Positions 46,856 to 57,058 of a DNA stretch of 64,000 nt are shown piece by piece. Made by a program: the position numbers and the translations under genes. Source of the stretch: Marinomonas sp. SBI8L (lineage in GTDB: Bacteria; Pseudomonadota; Gammaproteobacteria; Pseudomonadales; Marinomonadaceae); the NCBI RefSeq assembly GCF_001624705.1, contig NZ_JSEO01000018.1:44819-108818 (forward strand). The letters are read 5' to 3'. Below the pieces are notes generated by a model that was not told where the DNA came from, searched no databases, and worked only from the letters and a program-made list of their open reading frames with translations. Positions within the stretch are counted from its first letter, which is position 1. Each line of letters begins with the position of its first letter.

Positions 46856-48079
46856 TTATTGCGGTAAAGCTTCTTGATCAGCTAAATCTTGAGTTAACTT
46901 ATCAACCAAAGACTGCTTTAAAGTAAGCTGTTGTTGTAAAGACTCGATTCTTTCTCTGAGTACTTCCTGCTGTTTGTTTGCTTCAGCTAGAGATGTTTCC
47001 TCTTGGCTAAGCTTGTTTTGGCTAGCTTCAAGCTTTGCTTTTAAACTGGCAACTTCATTTTCAAGTCGTGTCGCATTATCTGTATTGGTTAGCTCTTCAA
47101 TCAGGTCGACAATCATGTCTTTCTGAACACGTACAGGTTTGTCTCTAAAGTCTGATCCATCGATTGCTTTAGATATTTCAAGTAAACGGTTTTCAACTTC
47201 CAGAGCAACCGCTTCAAACTTAAGGTTAGAAGTAGATCTTAAACGCTGAACTTCATTGGCTACTTGTGTCGTGTGATCAATTTCAAACTTCACTTTTTTA
47301 GTCGCAGCAAGAATAACATCTTGGTTACGTGCATTATTTTCTACTTCGCTGGTCGCCAAGGTCAATTCTGCTGTTACCTTGTTATAGCTAATAGGGGCGA
47401 GTGTTGCTATGCCACTTTTCTTAAGTTGAGCCGCTTCTTTTTCTAATGGTTCAATGTTTACTTTAAGAACGACTCTTAATTCGAGTTTTTTTGCTGTATT
47501 TAAAAATGCTGCCTGTTTGTTTTGAGCATCACCAATATCGTTATCTGCAACATAGGCAAATAAGGCAACATAGGCATTTTTAACGGTACGGTAATTTTGT
47601 TTGAAATGTTTTTCCGCTTCAATGCTATCAAGGTATTCCATCTGATCAATTGAATCGGCCAGAATAGTGTCTGCCTTGTCTTTTAAGTCAAGTAGCTTGG
47701 CATGATTGACTTTTACGATAGCTAATTTTTCGTTGTACTCTTCTGCATAAGTGCCAGATGAAAAAATAGAGTAATCTTTTACTGCTTTAGCTGGGTCATC
47801 AGCAAAATCTTCATAAACATCAACCGCTTTAGCCCAAGAGCTTAATGTTTCTTTGTAAATGCTTTTTGAATATAGCTCTAGCGGTTCAATTTCCTTCATC
47901 TTGCCTAACCAAAGCTCATAGTCAGCTTTGGCTGAATTATAAATGCTTTCTGCCTGAACGCTTTCATCCACAGGCGAAATACTGCCAGCAACTTCTGCAG
48001 GTTTAGTGCTTGAGCTTCCACATGCAGTTAAGGCGGCACCAGTTACAATGACTAATGCACATTTTTGAAATTTGTTCAT
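46856..48079 (-). CDS. Coiled-coil lipoprotein of unknown function
   Basis: A 407-residue predicted lipoprotein. The signal peptide is MNKFQKCALVIVTGAALTAC, with lipobox LTAC and Cys20 followed by GSSST. The rest is strongly helical; the last 80 residues or so (LENEVASLKAKLEASQNKLS and on) form a long coiled coil rich in Glu, Lys, Leu and Gln. No enzyme motif is visible. Serine after the lipid cysteine, rather than aspartate, favours outer-membrane delivery. I do not recognise the family; related annotations are envelope coiled-coil lipoproteins. Convergent with the Hpt gene, and divergent from the haem-type chemoreceptor. Confidence 0.8.
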   Translation of the reverse strand: MNKFQKCALVIVTGAALTACGSSSTKPAEVAGSISPVDESVQAESIYNSAKADYELWLGKMKEIEPLELYSKSIYKETLSSWAKAVDVYEDFADDPAKAVKDYSIFSSGTYAEEYNEKLAIVKVNHAKLLDLKDKADTILADSIDQMEYLDSIEAEKHFKQNYRTVKNAYVALFAYVADNDIGDAQNKQAAFLNTAKKLELRVVLKVNIEPLEKEAAQLKKSGIATLAPISYNKVTAELTLATSEVENNARNQDVILAATKKVKFEIDHTTQVANEVQRLRSTSNLKFEAVALEVENRLLEISKAIDGSDFRDKPVRVQKDMIVDLIEELTNTDNATRLENEVASLKAKLEASQNKLSQEETSLAEANKQQEVLRERIESLQQQLTLKQSLVDKLTQDLADQEALPQ

Positions 48080-48380
48080 ATCATATCCCTAAAAAAGACA
48101 TTTTATTCTTGGTTGATTTAGTAAAGGTTAACACTCTGAGACAAATGATTAAAAAGATATTTGATTATTTCTAGTGCTTATAAGTTAATGCCGATAAAGG
48201 CTTTAATCAAGATAGATTTTAACCCTAGCTTTAAATGTATAAGCTTTTAAATGTCCCGTGAAGAAGTTATAAAAAATTGTTTTAAGAGAGTTTCATTAAA
48301 TTACATAAAATTAGCCAGCAAGTGCCTTGACCTTAATTTTTTCTTCTATTTTTAGTAAATGGATGTAAAAAGATGTGGCT
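48080..48380. other. Divergent gap ahead of the haem-type chemoreceptor gene
   Basis: About 300 AT-rich bases. The sequence GCCGATAA at 48190-48197 equals the -10 consensus of sigma-28 (FliA) flagellar promoters, which often drive chemoreceptor genes, but the matching -35 TAAA element is absent at the right spacing. Nothing else stands out. Confidence 0.35.
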
Positions 48381-50081
48381 ATGCAAGTATATACAAAGAG
48401 TATTCTAGTTAAGTTGTTTGTTCCCGTTATTCTGATATTTATCATAATGGGAGTGGTGCTAGTAACTTACTTTTCTTCTGCTATGCGGGAAAATGTCGAA
48501 GATAGTGCGTTACCTTCTGCTATTAGCACGGTGCAACAATATAAGACCATTCGAGGTTACTATACCAATAATGTTGTTAAGAAGGTGCTAGCTGGGTCTG
48601 ATATGAAACCGCACTTTGAACACAAGTCTAATGCTAATCAAATCCCTTTACCTGCCACCTTTATACACGACCTTAGCGAAGAATTTTCAAAACAAGGTAT
48701 GACACTAAAGTTATATAGCCAATTTCCTTTCCCAAACCGTAAAAATCGTCAACTTGATGAGTTTGGGTCTCAGGCTTGGTCTAAGCTCAATGATGATCCA
48801 AAAGCGACAGTTAGTCGGGTCGAAACAATTGATGGACGTGAGGTTGTTCGTGTTGCTCTAGCCGACACCATGACTCAGCAAGGCTGCGTTAACTGTCATA
48901 ACTCACATCCTGATACACCTAAAGTTGGTTGGAAGCTAGGGGATGTTAGAGGCGTACTTGAAGTTCAAATCCCAATAGATGAACAGATAGCGGCAGGCAA
49001 TGCACTCAATCTAAACCTAGTTAGTTTCTTAGTGATTACTCTTATTGTCTCTTTATTAGCACTTATGTTTACCTTTAAGCGTTTGGTTACTGTCAGACTA
49101 AACAGTGTCAGCCAAGCTTTACAAGGAATAGCAGACGGGAAAGGTAACCTATCACAAAGGCTTGATGTTTCTGTTAATGATGAACTTGGCGCAATCTCTA
49201 CCGCGTTTAATAGTTTTATGGAGAAAATGGAAGCTTCTTTAAATGTGGTTGCCAGCCAAGTTGGAGGACTTGTAAACACCTCAAAATCTTTAGCGGGTGT
49301 TGCAGAGCGCTCACAACAAGGAATATTAAGGCAACAAGAAGAAACGGACTTAGTTGCAACTGCTATGAATGAAATGACGGCTACCGCCCAGCAAGTTGCG
49401 GAGTTAACGTCTAGTGCGTCCCAGAGTGCGCAACAAACGCAAATTGACGCAGAAAAGGGTAAGCAAGTAGTCGTCTCGAATATGCAAGCGGTTCAGGCAT
49501 TGTCGAAAGAAATGCAATTGTCTGCTGATGTTGTCACCAAACTTGAGGCTGATAGTCAAAATATAGGTGGAGTGCTAGATGTGATTCGGGGTATTGCTGA
49601 ACAAACTAATTTATTAGCACTTAATGCAGCAATAGAAGCTGCTAGGGCAGGAGAGCAAGGGCGTGGTTTTGCAGTGGTAGCAGATGAGGTAAGAACTCTA
49701 GCAAGCCGTACTCAAGCGTCTACTGAAGAAATACAGACAATGATCACACGACTCCAGGATGGAGCGAAAGAAGCGGTAACTACCATAGTAAGAGGGAATC
49801 AAAGTTTAAATTCAAGTTTAGAAAATGCGGATGAAACAAATGCTATGATTGAGAGTATTGCTCAATCAACAAAAAGTATTTATGACCTTAATAGTCAGAT
49901 AGCAGCGGCGGCAGAAGAGCAAACTAGGATAAGTGACGAGATAAACCGTAATATTAGTAACATTGTGGATGTCGCGGAAAACAACACCCATGATACTGAG
50001 CAATTATTAACCTCAGTAGATAAAATTGCTGATGCGGTTAAGTCTGTGAATCAACAATTAAAAGGGCTATCAGACGATTAA
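48381..50081 (+). CDS. Methyl-accepting chemotaxis protein with Tll0287-like haem sensor domain
   Basis: A 566-residue chemoreceptor. First helix about residues 6-29; periplasmic domain of the Tll0287-like (DUF3365) type with a c-type haem motif CVNCH (Cys169, Cys172, His173) in [14 protein letters not shown]; second helix near 210-232; HAMP; and a cytoplasmic signalling domain with the conserved hairpin [20 protein letters not shown]. Covalent haem suggests sensing of redox state, oxygen or nitric oxide. A GTG at 48375, six bases upstream, could be the start instead. The C-terminus lacks the NWETF-type CheR tether. Confidence 0.9.
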   Translation: MQVYTKSILVKLFVPVILIFIIMGVVLVTYFSSAMRENVEDSALPSAISTVQQYKTIRGYYTNNVVKKVLAGSDMKPHFEHKSNANQIPLPATFIHDLSEEFSKQGMTLKLYSQFPFPNRKNRQLDEFGSQAWSKLNDDPKATVSRVETIDGREVVRVALADTMTQQGCVNCHNSHPDTPKVGWKLGDVRGVLEVQIPIDEQIAAGNALNLNLVSFLVITLIVSLLALMFTFKRLVTVRLNSVSQALQGIADGKGNLSQRLDVSVNDELGAISTAFNSFMEKMEASLNVVASQVGGLVNTSKSLAGVAERSQQGILRQQEETDLVATAMNEMTATAQQVAELTSSASQSAQQTQIDAEKGKQVVVSNMQAVQALSKEMQLSADVVTKLEADSQNIGGVLDVIRGIAEQTNLLALNAAIEAARAGEQGRGFAVVADEVRTLASRTQASTEEIQTMITRLQDGAKEAVTTIVRGNQSLNSSLENADETNAMIESIAQSTKSIYDLNSQIAAAAEEQTRISDEINRNISNIVDVAENNTHDTEQLLTSVDKIADAVKSVNQQLKGLSDD

Positions 50082-50090
50082 AACTAAACT

Positions 50091-50128
50091 AAATAAGGTA
50101 CTTATTAATGTTAATAAGTGCCTTATTT
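50091..50128. terminator. Bidirectional terminator hairpin
   Basis: AAATAAGGTACTTATTAA (50091-50108) pairs with TTAATAAGTGCCTTATTT (50111-50128) over 18 positions, with one T-G wobble, between the chemoreceptor gene and convergent rluA. Confidence 0.75.
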
Positions 50129-50153
50129 GATAGGTCGATTAAAAAGAGAAAAC

Positions 50154-50786
50154 TTAAAAAGGGCAAACCGCGATAAATTTAAGCCAAGCTGTGGTGAAAG
50201 GATGGCTAAACTCAAGGCGATAAGCGTGAAGGTGAAGGCGTTCATCCGCTTTTGAGCACATGTCATCATAAAATTCATCACCTAAAATAGGGTGGTTCAT
50301 ACTCTGCATATGTACTCTTAGTTGATGTGACCTTCCTGTGATAGGAAAAAGGGCGACTCGACTATTTCTTCTGTCCCGATTAATTAGCTTCCAGTGAGTT
50401 GTTGCTGTTTTCCCCCACTCTCTATGTACCATTTGCCTTGGGCGATTAGGCCAATCACAAATAAGTGGTTTAGAGATAGTGCCTTCTTTAGCTAGAACCG
50501 GGCCTCTTAAAACGGCTCGATATTCTTTCTGAACACGTCTTTCACGAAAGTGTTCAGATAAACGTTTATGGCATTCCAAGGTTTTTGCCACAATAATTAG
50601 ACCAGAAGTAGCATAGTCAAGACGGTGTACCGCATGGGCTTCTCCAAATAGAGTAAAAGCCCTATGCGTAATACTGTCTTGTTTTTCTACCCCGCGTCCA
50701 GGAACAGACAAAAAGTTCGCTGGCTTATTAATAACAGCGAACCATTCATCTTCATAGAGAATATTGAGCATCTCGTTTGCAGGCAT
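50154..50786 (-). CDS. rluA: RluA family pseudouridine synthase (23S rRNA/tRNA)
   Basis: A 210-residue pseudouridine synthase with the catalytic motif HRLDYATSG (Asp as nucleophile), ILYEDEWFAVINKPANFLSV at the N-terminus and TGRSHQLRVHM near the C-terminus. Lack of an S4 domain and the short length match RluA, which modifies U746 of 23S rRNA and U32 of some tRNAs. I start at 50786, just past the rapA stop (50792-50794), instead of 50843, which would lie inside rapA. Last gene of a yigZ-rapA-rluA series on this strand; rapA-rluA adjacency also occurs in Escherichia coli. Confidence 0.9.
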   Translation of the reverse strand: MPANEMLNILYEDEWFAVINKPANFLSVPGRGVEKQDSITHRAFTLFGEAHAVHRLDYATSGLIIVAKTLECHKRLSEHFRERRVQKEYRAVLRGPVLAKEGTISKPLICDWPNRPRQMVHREWGKTATTHWKLINRDRRNSRVALFPITGRSHQLRVHMQSMNHPILGDEFYDDMCSKADERLHLHAYRLEFSHPFTTAWLKFIAVCPF

Positions 50787-50791
50787 ATTTA

Positions 50792-53611
50792 CTAAGGTTT
50801 TGTTGTCAAAATAATGCGTATCGCATCTAGGCGAATCTGGCAATCATCAATACGACTCAAACCTTCTTGTAAATTGTTTTCTAGGCGCTCAAGCTCATCA
50901 TCTTTGATTTGATTGTTTTGCTTTTGCAGTTCGATCAAACGATCAAGTTCGCCTTGCCACTTTCTTTGGTACTCTTGCTTAGCTTGCGAAATGATTGGTC
51001 TTGCTTGTTCATGAGCATTTAGTTGGTGGTTTTGTAATAGCTCAATTAGATCTTTACGTAATGCAGCCACCCATTGTTCAGCAACGCGATTAGGTACACT
51101 TTTTAGACGATCTGCCCACTTTTCTGGAGTGAACTGATTATGTAAAAATTTACCGTTAGCATCTGATAGTTGCCAAATAGGTGTCATAGGTAAAGACTGG
51201 CTCAATTTCAAACGAGGGTGCGCACTTGCTTCAATCACAAACAGGCTTTCTATTAGGACTGTGCCTTCAGGTAAGGCTGCAATAGGCATAGTTGAGGCTG
51301 TCAGTTTGCTTGAGTCAAAAGTATGGACTTCATCCATCAACATAGAAATTAATGGGTGTTCCCATGTGGCAAAAGCAACATCTTCTCTCTGGCTTGCTTT
51401 ACGGCGATTTAAGACTAAGGTTTTGCCTTCTTCTTCAATGCCTGGCAATGCTTCTAACATCATATCGGTAGAAGGGCGGATGAACCATTCGCTTTCATCT
51501 CCTTCTTTTTCAATGCGGTCAGTATGGATGTTGAATGCATGGGTCACTTTTTCGATATATTCATCTAAGCCTGCTGATGCGTTCTCTTCTATATTATCGA
51601 TCAGTTCTTTTGCTCTTTCTGGGCGACAAGACGTCATTTCGAGCAGGCGATTTCGTCCTTGATCGAGCTGAAGTAATAGCGCTTGGTGGTAAGCTTTAGC
51701 TTCAGAAATTAAGGTGTCGTCATCGTCATTACCTTGTAAGAAACTGGCTAAGTTGTCTTTAAAAGTGTGATTAACTTTGTCGCCACAAGGTGTCGTATGA
51801 CAGAAAGCATTCAAGGCAAGGTGATACCATTGATAAAGCCTTTCTTGCACTGTGCCTTCTATATAAGGCACATGGATTTTGACATCTTGGGTTTGGCCAA
51901 GTCGATCCAGACGACCAATGCGTTGCTCTAATAAGTCTGGGTGTTCAGGTAGATCATACATAACCAAATTATGGCTGAACTGGAAGTTACGACCTTCACT
52001 GCCTATTTCAGAGCACACGAGTACTTGCGCGCCTTCTGGATCTGCAAAGTAAGCTGCTGCCCTATCTCTGTGAATAAGTGGCATTTGTTCGTGGAAATCT
52101 GCACTTTGAAAGCCTGCAAAAGTGAGTTGTTCACTCAGCCATTGAGCCATGTCTGAACTATGGCAAATAACTAAAACTTTATCGGCTTGGCACTCTAAAA
52201 ACTCTTTTAACCATTCCCAACGAGGATCTTCGCCCCATTTAGCTTGTTCTAAGCTATTTTGTGGAAAGACTGAGTCTTGGCTATAACTATGTGCTGGGTT
52301 TGCTGCCAAAGGGTAATGATTAAGTATTCTGTCTGGGAAGCCACCAATTGCCGCACGTGTATTACGGAAAACCTCACGGCCAGTTCCATGGCGATCAATA
52401 AGCCAACTAATGGCATCTTGCACAGCGGTCTCAAATGTCGCTTGATCTTTTTCATTTAAAGACTGGAACCACTCTTTTGAACTGACTTCTTTTAAATAAG
52501 GTGCAAACCATTTGTCCCAATCAGGACTTGTTTCTGGCTCTTTGCCTTGAGTTAAAGGCAAAAGTTGCTCAGCAAGAAGAGCGGCTTGTTTAAAATCTGC
52601 TTGCTGCTCCTGATACTGCGAGAAACTATGGTAGCTTTCTGGATCTAGCAACTGTAGACGAGAGAAATGTTCTTCTTCACCTGTTTGCTCTGGTGTAGCA
52701 CTTAACAGCAATAAAGACTCTGACTTAGCGGCTAGGGCTGCTGCGAGCTGATAACCATTGCTTGGCGCTTCAGGGCTCCAGCTTAAGTGATGTGCCTCAT
52801 CGATAATTACCATGTCCCAATCAGCGCTTAACATTTGCTGAGCGGCTTTCCCATTACCTGCCACCCAATCAATAGGAGCAATGACAAGAGGTTGTTCTTC
52901 GAATAAGTTAGCGTCTTCATCCCAGCTTTCTTCGTAAGCGGCTTCATTAATTAATGAAAAATGCTGATGGAAGCGGCGTAACATCTCAACTAACCACTGA
53001 TGCTGTAAATTAGTTGGAGTTAGGATGAGTGCGCGTTTACATAGACCGTTCAGCATTCTATGGTGAAGGATCAAGCCCGCTTCTAAGGTTTTACCCATAC
53101 CCACTTCGTCACACAATAGAGCTCTTGCTTTAGGGCGGTTTGCAATATCATGAGCGAGATAAATCTGGTGAGGAAGCAGCTCTGCTTTCAACCCCATTAA
53201 GCCCCTAACTTCAGAACTTGCTAGTTTAGACTGATGATTTAATGTTTGATGGCGAAGGTCAAACCACATGCGTTTAGCAGGGGATAATGATAGTAAGGCA
53301 TCGATTTCATTTTTATCATTGCGTGGGAATTGAATGATAGATTCCTCTATCCAATCATCACCAATAAAATATTCAACAAGGCCGTCAATCTCTCTTACAT
53401 CTTCAATAACAAACGCTTCATCTTGAAAGTAAAGCTCATCACCTTCTGTCAAAGTGCGTCTGACAAGGCTAGTTTGGGATACAGAGTAGTGTCGATCAAT
53501 TTCTGACTCTGCAAAATGCACAGTGAATGATTTGGATTCTAACTCTACTATCATGCCGACACCTAGATCAGGTTCGTTACGGCTACTCCATCTTTGTCCA
53601 GTTTGGTACAT
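50792..53611 (-). CDS. rapA: RNA polymerase-associated ATPase RapA
   Basis: A 939-residue Swi2/Snf2 ATPase (968 in Escherichia coli) that recycles stalled RNA polymerase. N-terminal Tudor-like region starts GQRWSSRNEPDLGVGMIVEL; Walker A is LLCDEVGMGKTLEAGLIL (about residue 165); DEAH box IIDEAHHLSW; helicase C-terminal motifs include HNLVMYDLPEHPDLLEQRIG and RLDRLGQ. A long acidic C-terminal half follows. The gene begins 5 bases after the yigZ stop, with GGATGA as likely ribosome site inside the end of yigZ. Confidence 0.96.
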   Translation of the reverse strand: MYQTGQRWSSRNEPDLGVGMIVELESKSFTVHFAESEIDRHYSVSQTSLVRRTLTEGDELYFQDEAFVIEDVREIDGLVEYFIGDDWIEESIIQFPRNDKNEIDALLSLSPAKRMWFDLRHQTLNHQSKLASSEVRGLMGLKAELLPHQIYLAHDIANRPKARALLCDEVGMGKTLEAGLILHHRMLNGLCKRALILTPTNLQHQWLVEMLRRFHQHFSLINEAAYEESWDEDANLFEEQPLVIAPIDWVAGNGKAAQQMLSADWDMVIIDEAHHLSWSPEAPSNGYQLAAALAAKSESLLLLSATPEQTGEEEHFSRLQLLDPESYHSFSQYQEQQADFKQAALLAEQLLPLTQGKEPETSPDWDKWFAPYLKEVSSKEWFQSLNEKDQATFETAVQDAISWLIDRHGTGREVFRNTRAAIGGFPDRILNHYPLAANPAHSYSQDSVFPQNSLEQAKWGEDPRWEWLKEFLECQADKVLVICHSSDMAQWLSEQLTFAGFQSADFHEQMPLIHRDRAAAYFADPEGAQVLVCSEIGSEGRNFQFSHNLVMYDLPEHPDLLEQRIGRLDRLGQTQDVKIHVPYIEGTVQERLYQWYHLALNAFCHTTPCGDKVNHTFKDNLASFLQGNDDDDTLISEAKAYHQALLLQLDQGRNRLLEMTSCRPERAKELIDNIEENASAGLDEYIEKVTHAFNIHTDRIEKEGDESEWFIRPSTDMMLEALPGIEEEGKTLVLNRRKASQREDVAFATWEHPLISMLMDEVHTFDSSKLTASTMPIAALPEGTVLIESLFVIEASAHPRLKLSQSLPMTPIWQLSDANGKFLHNQFTPEKWADRLKSVPNRVAEQWVAALRKDLIELLQNHQLNAHEQARPIISQAKQEYQRKWQGELDRLIELQKQNNQIKDDELERLENNLQEGLSRIDDCQIRLDAIRIILTTKP

Positions 53612-53616
53612 ATTAA

Positions 53617-54231
53617 TTATTCATCCAGATTTGTAAGGGTCAAACTGCCTTGACATAAATTCGTCAAGGTAGCTTTCTGTTCTATCCAAGAGTTAGGTAT
53701 GACAGCTAAATCAAAAATAATGTCTGTATCAAAGTGTTTATTAATGACATCAATATCACTTTGTTCTAACCAATACTCTACCTTGCCTAATAAAGCGTAG
53801 GATATTTTTAGCTGTATATTATCCCTTGGAAAAATTTGTTGAGTTTGGGTGTTTGTTAGCGCTTCTTGTACCGCTTGGCTGTAGGCGCGAACTAATCCTC
53901 CAGCTCCGAGTTTGATACCACCAAAATAACGCGTAACAACGACACAGGTTTCGCCAAAATCTGAGTGTTGTAATACGTTTAACATGGGCTTTCCTGCCGT
54001 TCCTTTTGGCTCACCATCATCGCTTTGATCCCATAAATGTACATTGTCTGGGTGGCCTGCGATAAATGCTGAACAATGGTGGTTGGCATCTGGAAAGGTT
54101 TCTTTGACGCTTTGTATAAATGCTTTAGCCTCTGCTCTCCCTTTGGTACGGCATACCTGAGTGATAAATTGACTTTTTTTGATAATAAGATCAAAACGCT
54201 GAGGCTCAGTTGGGCTTAAGAAATAATCCAT
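53617..54231 (-). CDS. yigZ: YigZ family protein (IMPACT-like)
   Basis: A 204-residue protein of the UPF0029/IMPACT family. Conserved stretches are IIKKSQFIT near the start, FIAGHPDNVHLWDQSDDGEP with GTAGKPMLNVL, and VVVTRYFGGIKLGAGGLVRA. Distant relation to the eukaryotic IMPACT and to ribosome-associated folds is established; function in bacteria is unclear. The start at 54231 matches the family N-terminus; a frame up to 54315 would run over the divergent rmuC start and is rejected. It leads the yigZ-rapA-rluA row. Confidence 0.92.
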   Translation of the reverse strand: MDYFLSPTEPQRFDLIIKKSQFITQVCRTKGRAEAKAFIQSVKETFPDANHHCSAFIAGHPDNVHLWDQSDDGEPKGTAGKPMLNVLQHSDFGETCVVVTRYFGGIKLGAGGLVRAYSQAVQEALTNTQTQQIFPRDNIQLKISYALLGKVEYWLEQSDIDVINKHFDTDIIFDLAVIPNSWIEQKATLTNLCQGSLTLTNLDE

Positions 54232-54293
54232 GTACACTTGAAAAATTAGTTTTGATGATTGATTTGTATAAGATTTTAGCAGGTGGCAAGTAA

Positions 54294-55655
54294 ATGAATA
54301 ATGATCAAGTTGCAAACATGATCGAGCCTTTTTCTTTGGCGATGACAGGCTTTTTTGTTGGGGTCATTCTTTGCATCGTGCTTTTTTTCGCTATTGTACA
54401 TTCAATGCGGCGTAAGTGGCAGCTTGAGAAAGAAAAAAGTGAACAAGAATTACTAAAGCAGGTGGGAGTAAATCAAGAACTTGATCGAAAGTTGTTACAT
54501 CAGGCCGAGCTAATTCACTCAATGGAAAAAGAAGCGCTGATCCTAGAGCAGCAATTCGCTGCGGCGCAAACAGTTTGGCAAGAAAAAGATACCTTGTTTC
54601 AATCGCAAAAACGTCAGATGGAAGTAGAGTTTAAACAGTTGGCGCAAGACATAATGCAGCAACAGCAAACTAGAATGTTATCTGAAAATGAAAAGCAGTT
54701 AGGTTCTTTACTGAACCCATTAGGCAGCCAAATTAAACATTTTCAGGAAAAGGTTGAACAGAGTTATCAGGCTGAAGCAAAAGAGCGTTTTTCCTTAGTT
54801 CGTGAGATTAAAAATCTGCAGCAACTGAATCAAAGAATTAGTGATGATGCGGCAGGGTTAACGCAAGCTCTAAAAGGTCAAAATAAAATACAAGGCGGTT
54901 GGGGAGAAGTTATTCTTGAGCGTGTATTGGAACGTTCAGGGTTAGAAAAGGGAAGGGAGTACCTAGTGCAGGTGTCTGCCACAACTGAATCTGGAAGGCG
55001 TCTTCAGCCTGATGTGATTGTAAACTTACCTGAAGGTAAGCAAATTATTATAGACTCTAAGATGGTACTTATTAGCTATCTTGCCTATGTAGAAGCTCAA
55101 ACAGAAGAAGAAAAGCAAAAGGCGTTAAAACAGCACCTTGAATCTATCAAACGTCATATTAAAGACTTAAGTGCTAAGGCATATGAAACCTTGCCTGGAG
55201 TAAAGAGCTTGGACTTTGTACTCCTGTTTATTCCCATCGAAGCAGCTTATCTATTGGCAATACAAGCGGATGCTGATGTGTTTAGTGATGCCTTTGATAA
55301 AAATATTATTGTGGTTGGGCCGTCGAACTTATTGGCAACCTTAAGAACTATTCAGAACATTTGGCGAAATGAAAAACAAAGCCAAAATGCGGTCGAAATT
55401 GCTAAGCAAGCAGGTGCTATGTACGATAAATTTGTTGGCTTTGTTCAAGATATGGATGATGTTGGTAATCGTTTAGATATGGCAAGGAAAGGTTATGATA
55501 ATGCCATGAATAAGCTTAACTCTGGACGAGGTAACTTGGTAGTTCGAGCTCAGCAATTAAAGGTGATGGGAGCGAAAACCAATAAACAGCTCCCTGACTC
55601 GCACCTTGAAGAGTCTCAGGCAAGTTTAGTGATAGGTGACAATAAACTTGAATGA
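54294..55655 (+). CDS. rmuC: DNA recombination protein RmuC
   Basis: A 453-residue protein with one N-terminal helix (about residues 12-34), a long coiled coil to near residue 180, and a nuclease-like core with GGWGEVILERVLERSGLEKG (residues 201-220), QPDVIVNLP and IIIDSKMVL, which contains the Asp and Lys of the restriction-endonuclease-like fold. RmuC limits DNA inversions at short repeats in Escherichia coli. AGGTGG lies about six bases before the ATG. Divergent from yigZ, with 62 bases between. Confidence 0.94.
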   Translation: MNNDQVANMIEPFSLAMTGFFVGVILCIVLFFAIVHSMRRKWQLEKEKSEQELLKQVGVNQELDRKLLHQAELIHSMEKEALILEQQFAAAQTVWQEKDTLFQSQKRQMEVEFKQLAQDIMQQQQTRMLSENEKQLGSLLNPLGSQIKHFQEKVEQSYQAEAKERFSLVREIKNLQQLNQRISDDAAGLTQALKGQNKIQGGWGEVILERVLERSGLEKGREYLVQVSATTESGRRLQPDVIVNLPEGKQIIIDSKMVLISYLAYVEAQTEEEKQKALKQHLESIKRHIKDLSAKAYETLPGVKSLDFVLLFIPIEAAYLLAIQADADVFSDAFDKNIIVVGPSNLLATLRTIQNIWRNEKQSQNAVEIAKQAGAMYDKFVGFVQDMDDVGNRLDMARKGYDNAMNKLNSGRGNLVVRAQQLKVMGAKTNKQLPDSHLEESQASLVIGDNKLE

Positions 55656-55711
55656 GATGCTATAAGGAATCTGCTTAGCTCTTAATTGTGTTCTAAGTAC
55701 CTGCTATTCAC

Positions 55712-56878
55712 TTAATCATTGCTTGAGAGCTTATCCTGAATGTTCCAAAGCAAGTTTACTGATTTAGCATAACGAATATTCATGCTATCCATCTCGACAC
55801 CAGCAGTGGCCCGTTCCATGGATTCATTTTCTCTAAGAGATTTTGCATAGGCTATTAAGCTTATTTCAAGGCCTGAATCTAGGTAGTCGAGTTTAACCTT
55901 AGTTAAGTCGATATAGTGCTTATGAGACCGCATAAGGAAGCCCAAATCTGCGAGTATTTGATTTCTCGCAGGCAACTTGGCAATGGTTTGTTTGATTGTT
56001 TCATCATTCGCTAAAGAGCTTAAATCTATGTGAATAAGAATGTCTTCAACCTTTGTATTATGTTGGCGAATTTTGCTTGATACTAGTTCTCCTAAATAAT
56101 GGCCTTCACTAGCACTAATATGTTTATTCACTTCTAAACGCATATCCAAATAGACTTTACCCGCCATGGTTCTTGCTCTGATATTACTTGGCACAGCAAG
56201 TGGTTCTATACTCTTCGCACATTCAATAATGCTATGCATTGTTTCTTTGTTTGGTGCTGTATCTATCAGCTCGGCCAGTGTTTTCCAAATGGTGGTAATA
56301 GCGATCTTAGAAATAAGTAATGCAATAATAATGGCTGCAATTTTATCTAGCCAAGCATGGCCTAAATAAGTACCTAGCATACTCACTAATACAATGAATG
56401 AAGAAAGTGAGTCAGTGCGGCTATGCCAAGCATTAGTAATGAGTAATTGGCTCTGTATTTTATCGCCCGCTTTTTTTGTGTAAAAGAAAATGCCTTCTTT
56501 GCAAATGATGGTGGTAATCAGAGTGCCGACGCCTAGCCAAGTGATTTGTGCGGCACTATCTCTTAGGGCTGAGTCTAAACCTATGCCAACAGCTACTAAT
56601 AATAGGATGAAGCCAAGTAGCAGATTACCTAAAGACTCAAACCTAAGATGGCCAAATTGATGGTTTTTATCGGGTGATTGGCGAGAAATTTTGAAGCTAA
56701 CAAGTACCATTAAGTCTGTGAGTAAATCTGATAGGCTGTGTATGCCATCTGCCATTAAGGCTTGTGAACCTGAAATACTGGCTGCGAAAATTTTTAAGAG
56801 ACCTAACAAGGCATCAATAGCACCACCTAATAAGGTTACTTTTTGTGCAAGCCTTTGTTCCGTTTCGATTTTATTCAT
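55712..56878 (-). CDS. Cation diffusion facilitator family transporter
   Basis: A 388-residue metal efflux protein with about six membrane helices in residues 12-210. Metal-site motifs: ADGIHSLSDLLTD (near residue 43) and NAWHSRTDSLSS (near residue 150), giving the His and Asp of the transport site. A cytosolic CDF C-terminal domain follows (DMRLEVNKHISASEGHYLGE, then IHIDLSS). It is some 90 residues longer than FieF because of a second C-terminal stretch of unknown role. Zn, Fe or Co/Mn are possible substrates. A perfect palindrome at 56958-56974 lies about 80 bp ahead of the start. Confidence 0.9.
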   Translation of the reverse strand: MNKIETEQRLAQKVTLLGGAIDALLGLLKIFAASISGSQALMADGIHSLSDLLTDLMVLVSFKISRQSPDKNHQFGHLRFESLGNLLLGFILLLVAVGIGLDSALRDSAAQITWLGVGTLITTIICKEGIFFYTKKAGDKIQSQLLITNAWHSRTDSLSSFIVLVSMLGTYLGHAWLDKIAAIIIALLISKIAITTIWKTLAELIDTAPNKETMHSIIECAKSIEPLAVPSNIRARTMAGKVYLDMRLEVNKHISASEGHYLGELVSSKIRQHNTKVEDILIHIDLSSLANDETIKQTIAKLPARNQILADLGFLMRSHKHYIDLTKVKLDYLDSGLEISLIAYAKSLRENESMERATAGVEMDSMNIRYAKSVNLLWNIQDKLSSND

Positions 56879-56957
56879 TTTATTTAATTAATTTTTAAGG
56901 TAAGGTGAGTTAAGAAGGTAAAAAAAAAATTTATAAATTGCTTGCATTAAGAGGGAT

Positions 56958-56974
56958 GCTAGAGCTGCTCTAGC
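56958..56974. promoter_or_regulatory. Palindrome ahead of the cation efflux gene
   Basis: GCTAGAGC-T-GCTCTAGC is a perfect inverted repeat 80-96 bp upstream of the CDF gene. It may be a regulator site or a small hairpin; no known family consensus was matched. Confidence 0.35.
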
Positions 56975-57058
56975 TTGCCTGTATTTCTCCCCAACTTATC
57001 CACCTAAACTGTGGAAAAGCTAACAGCTGTGTGCTTCATTCAAAGAACTTTCATTTAT

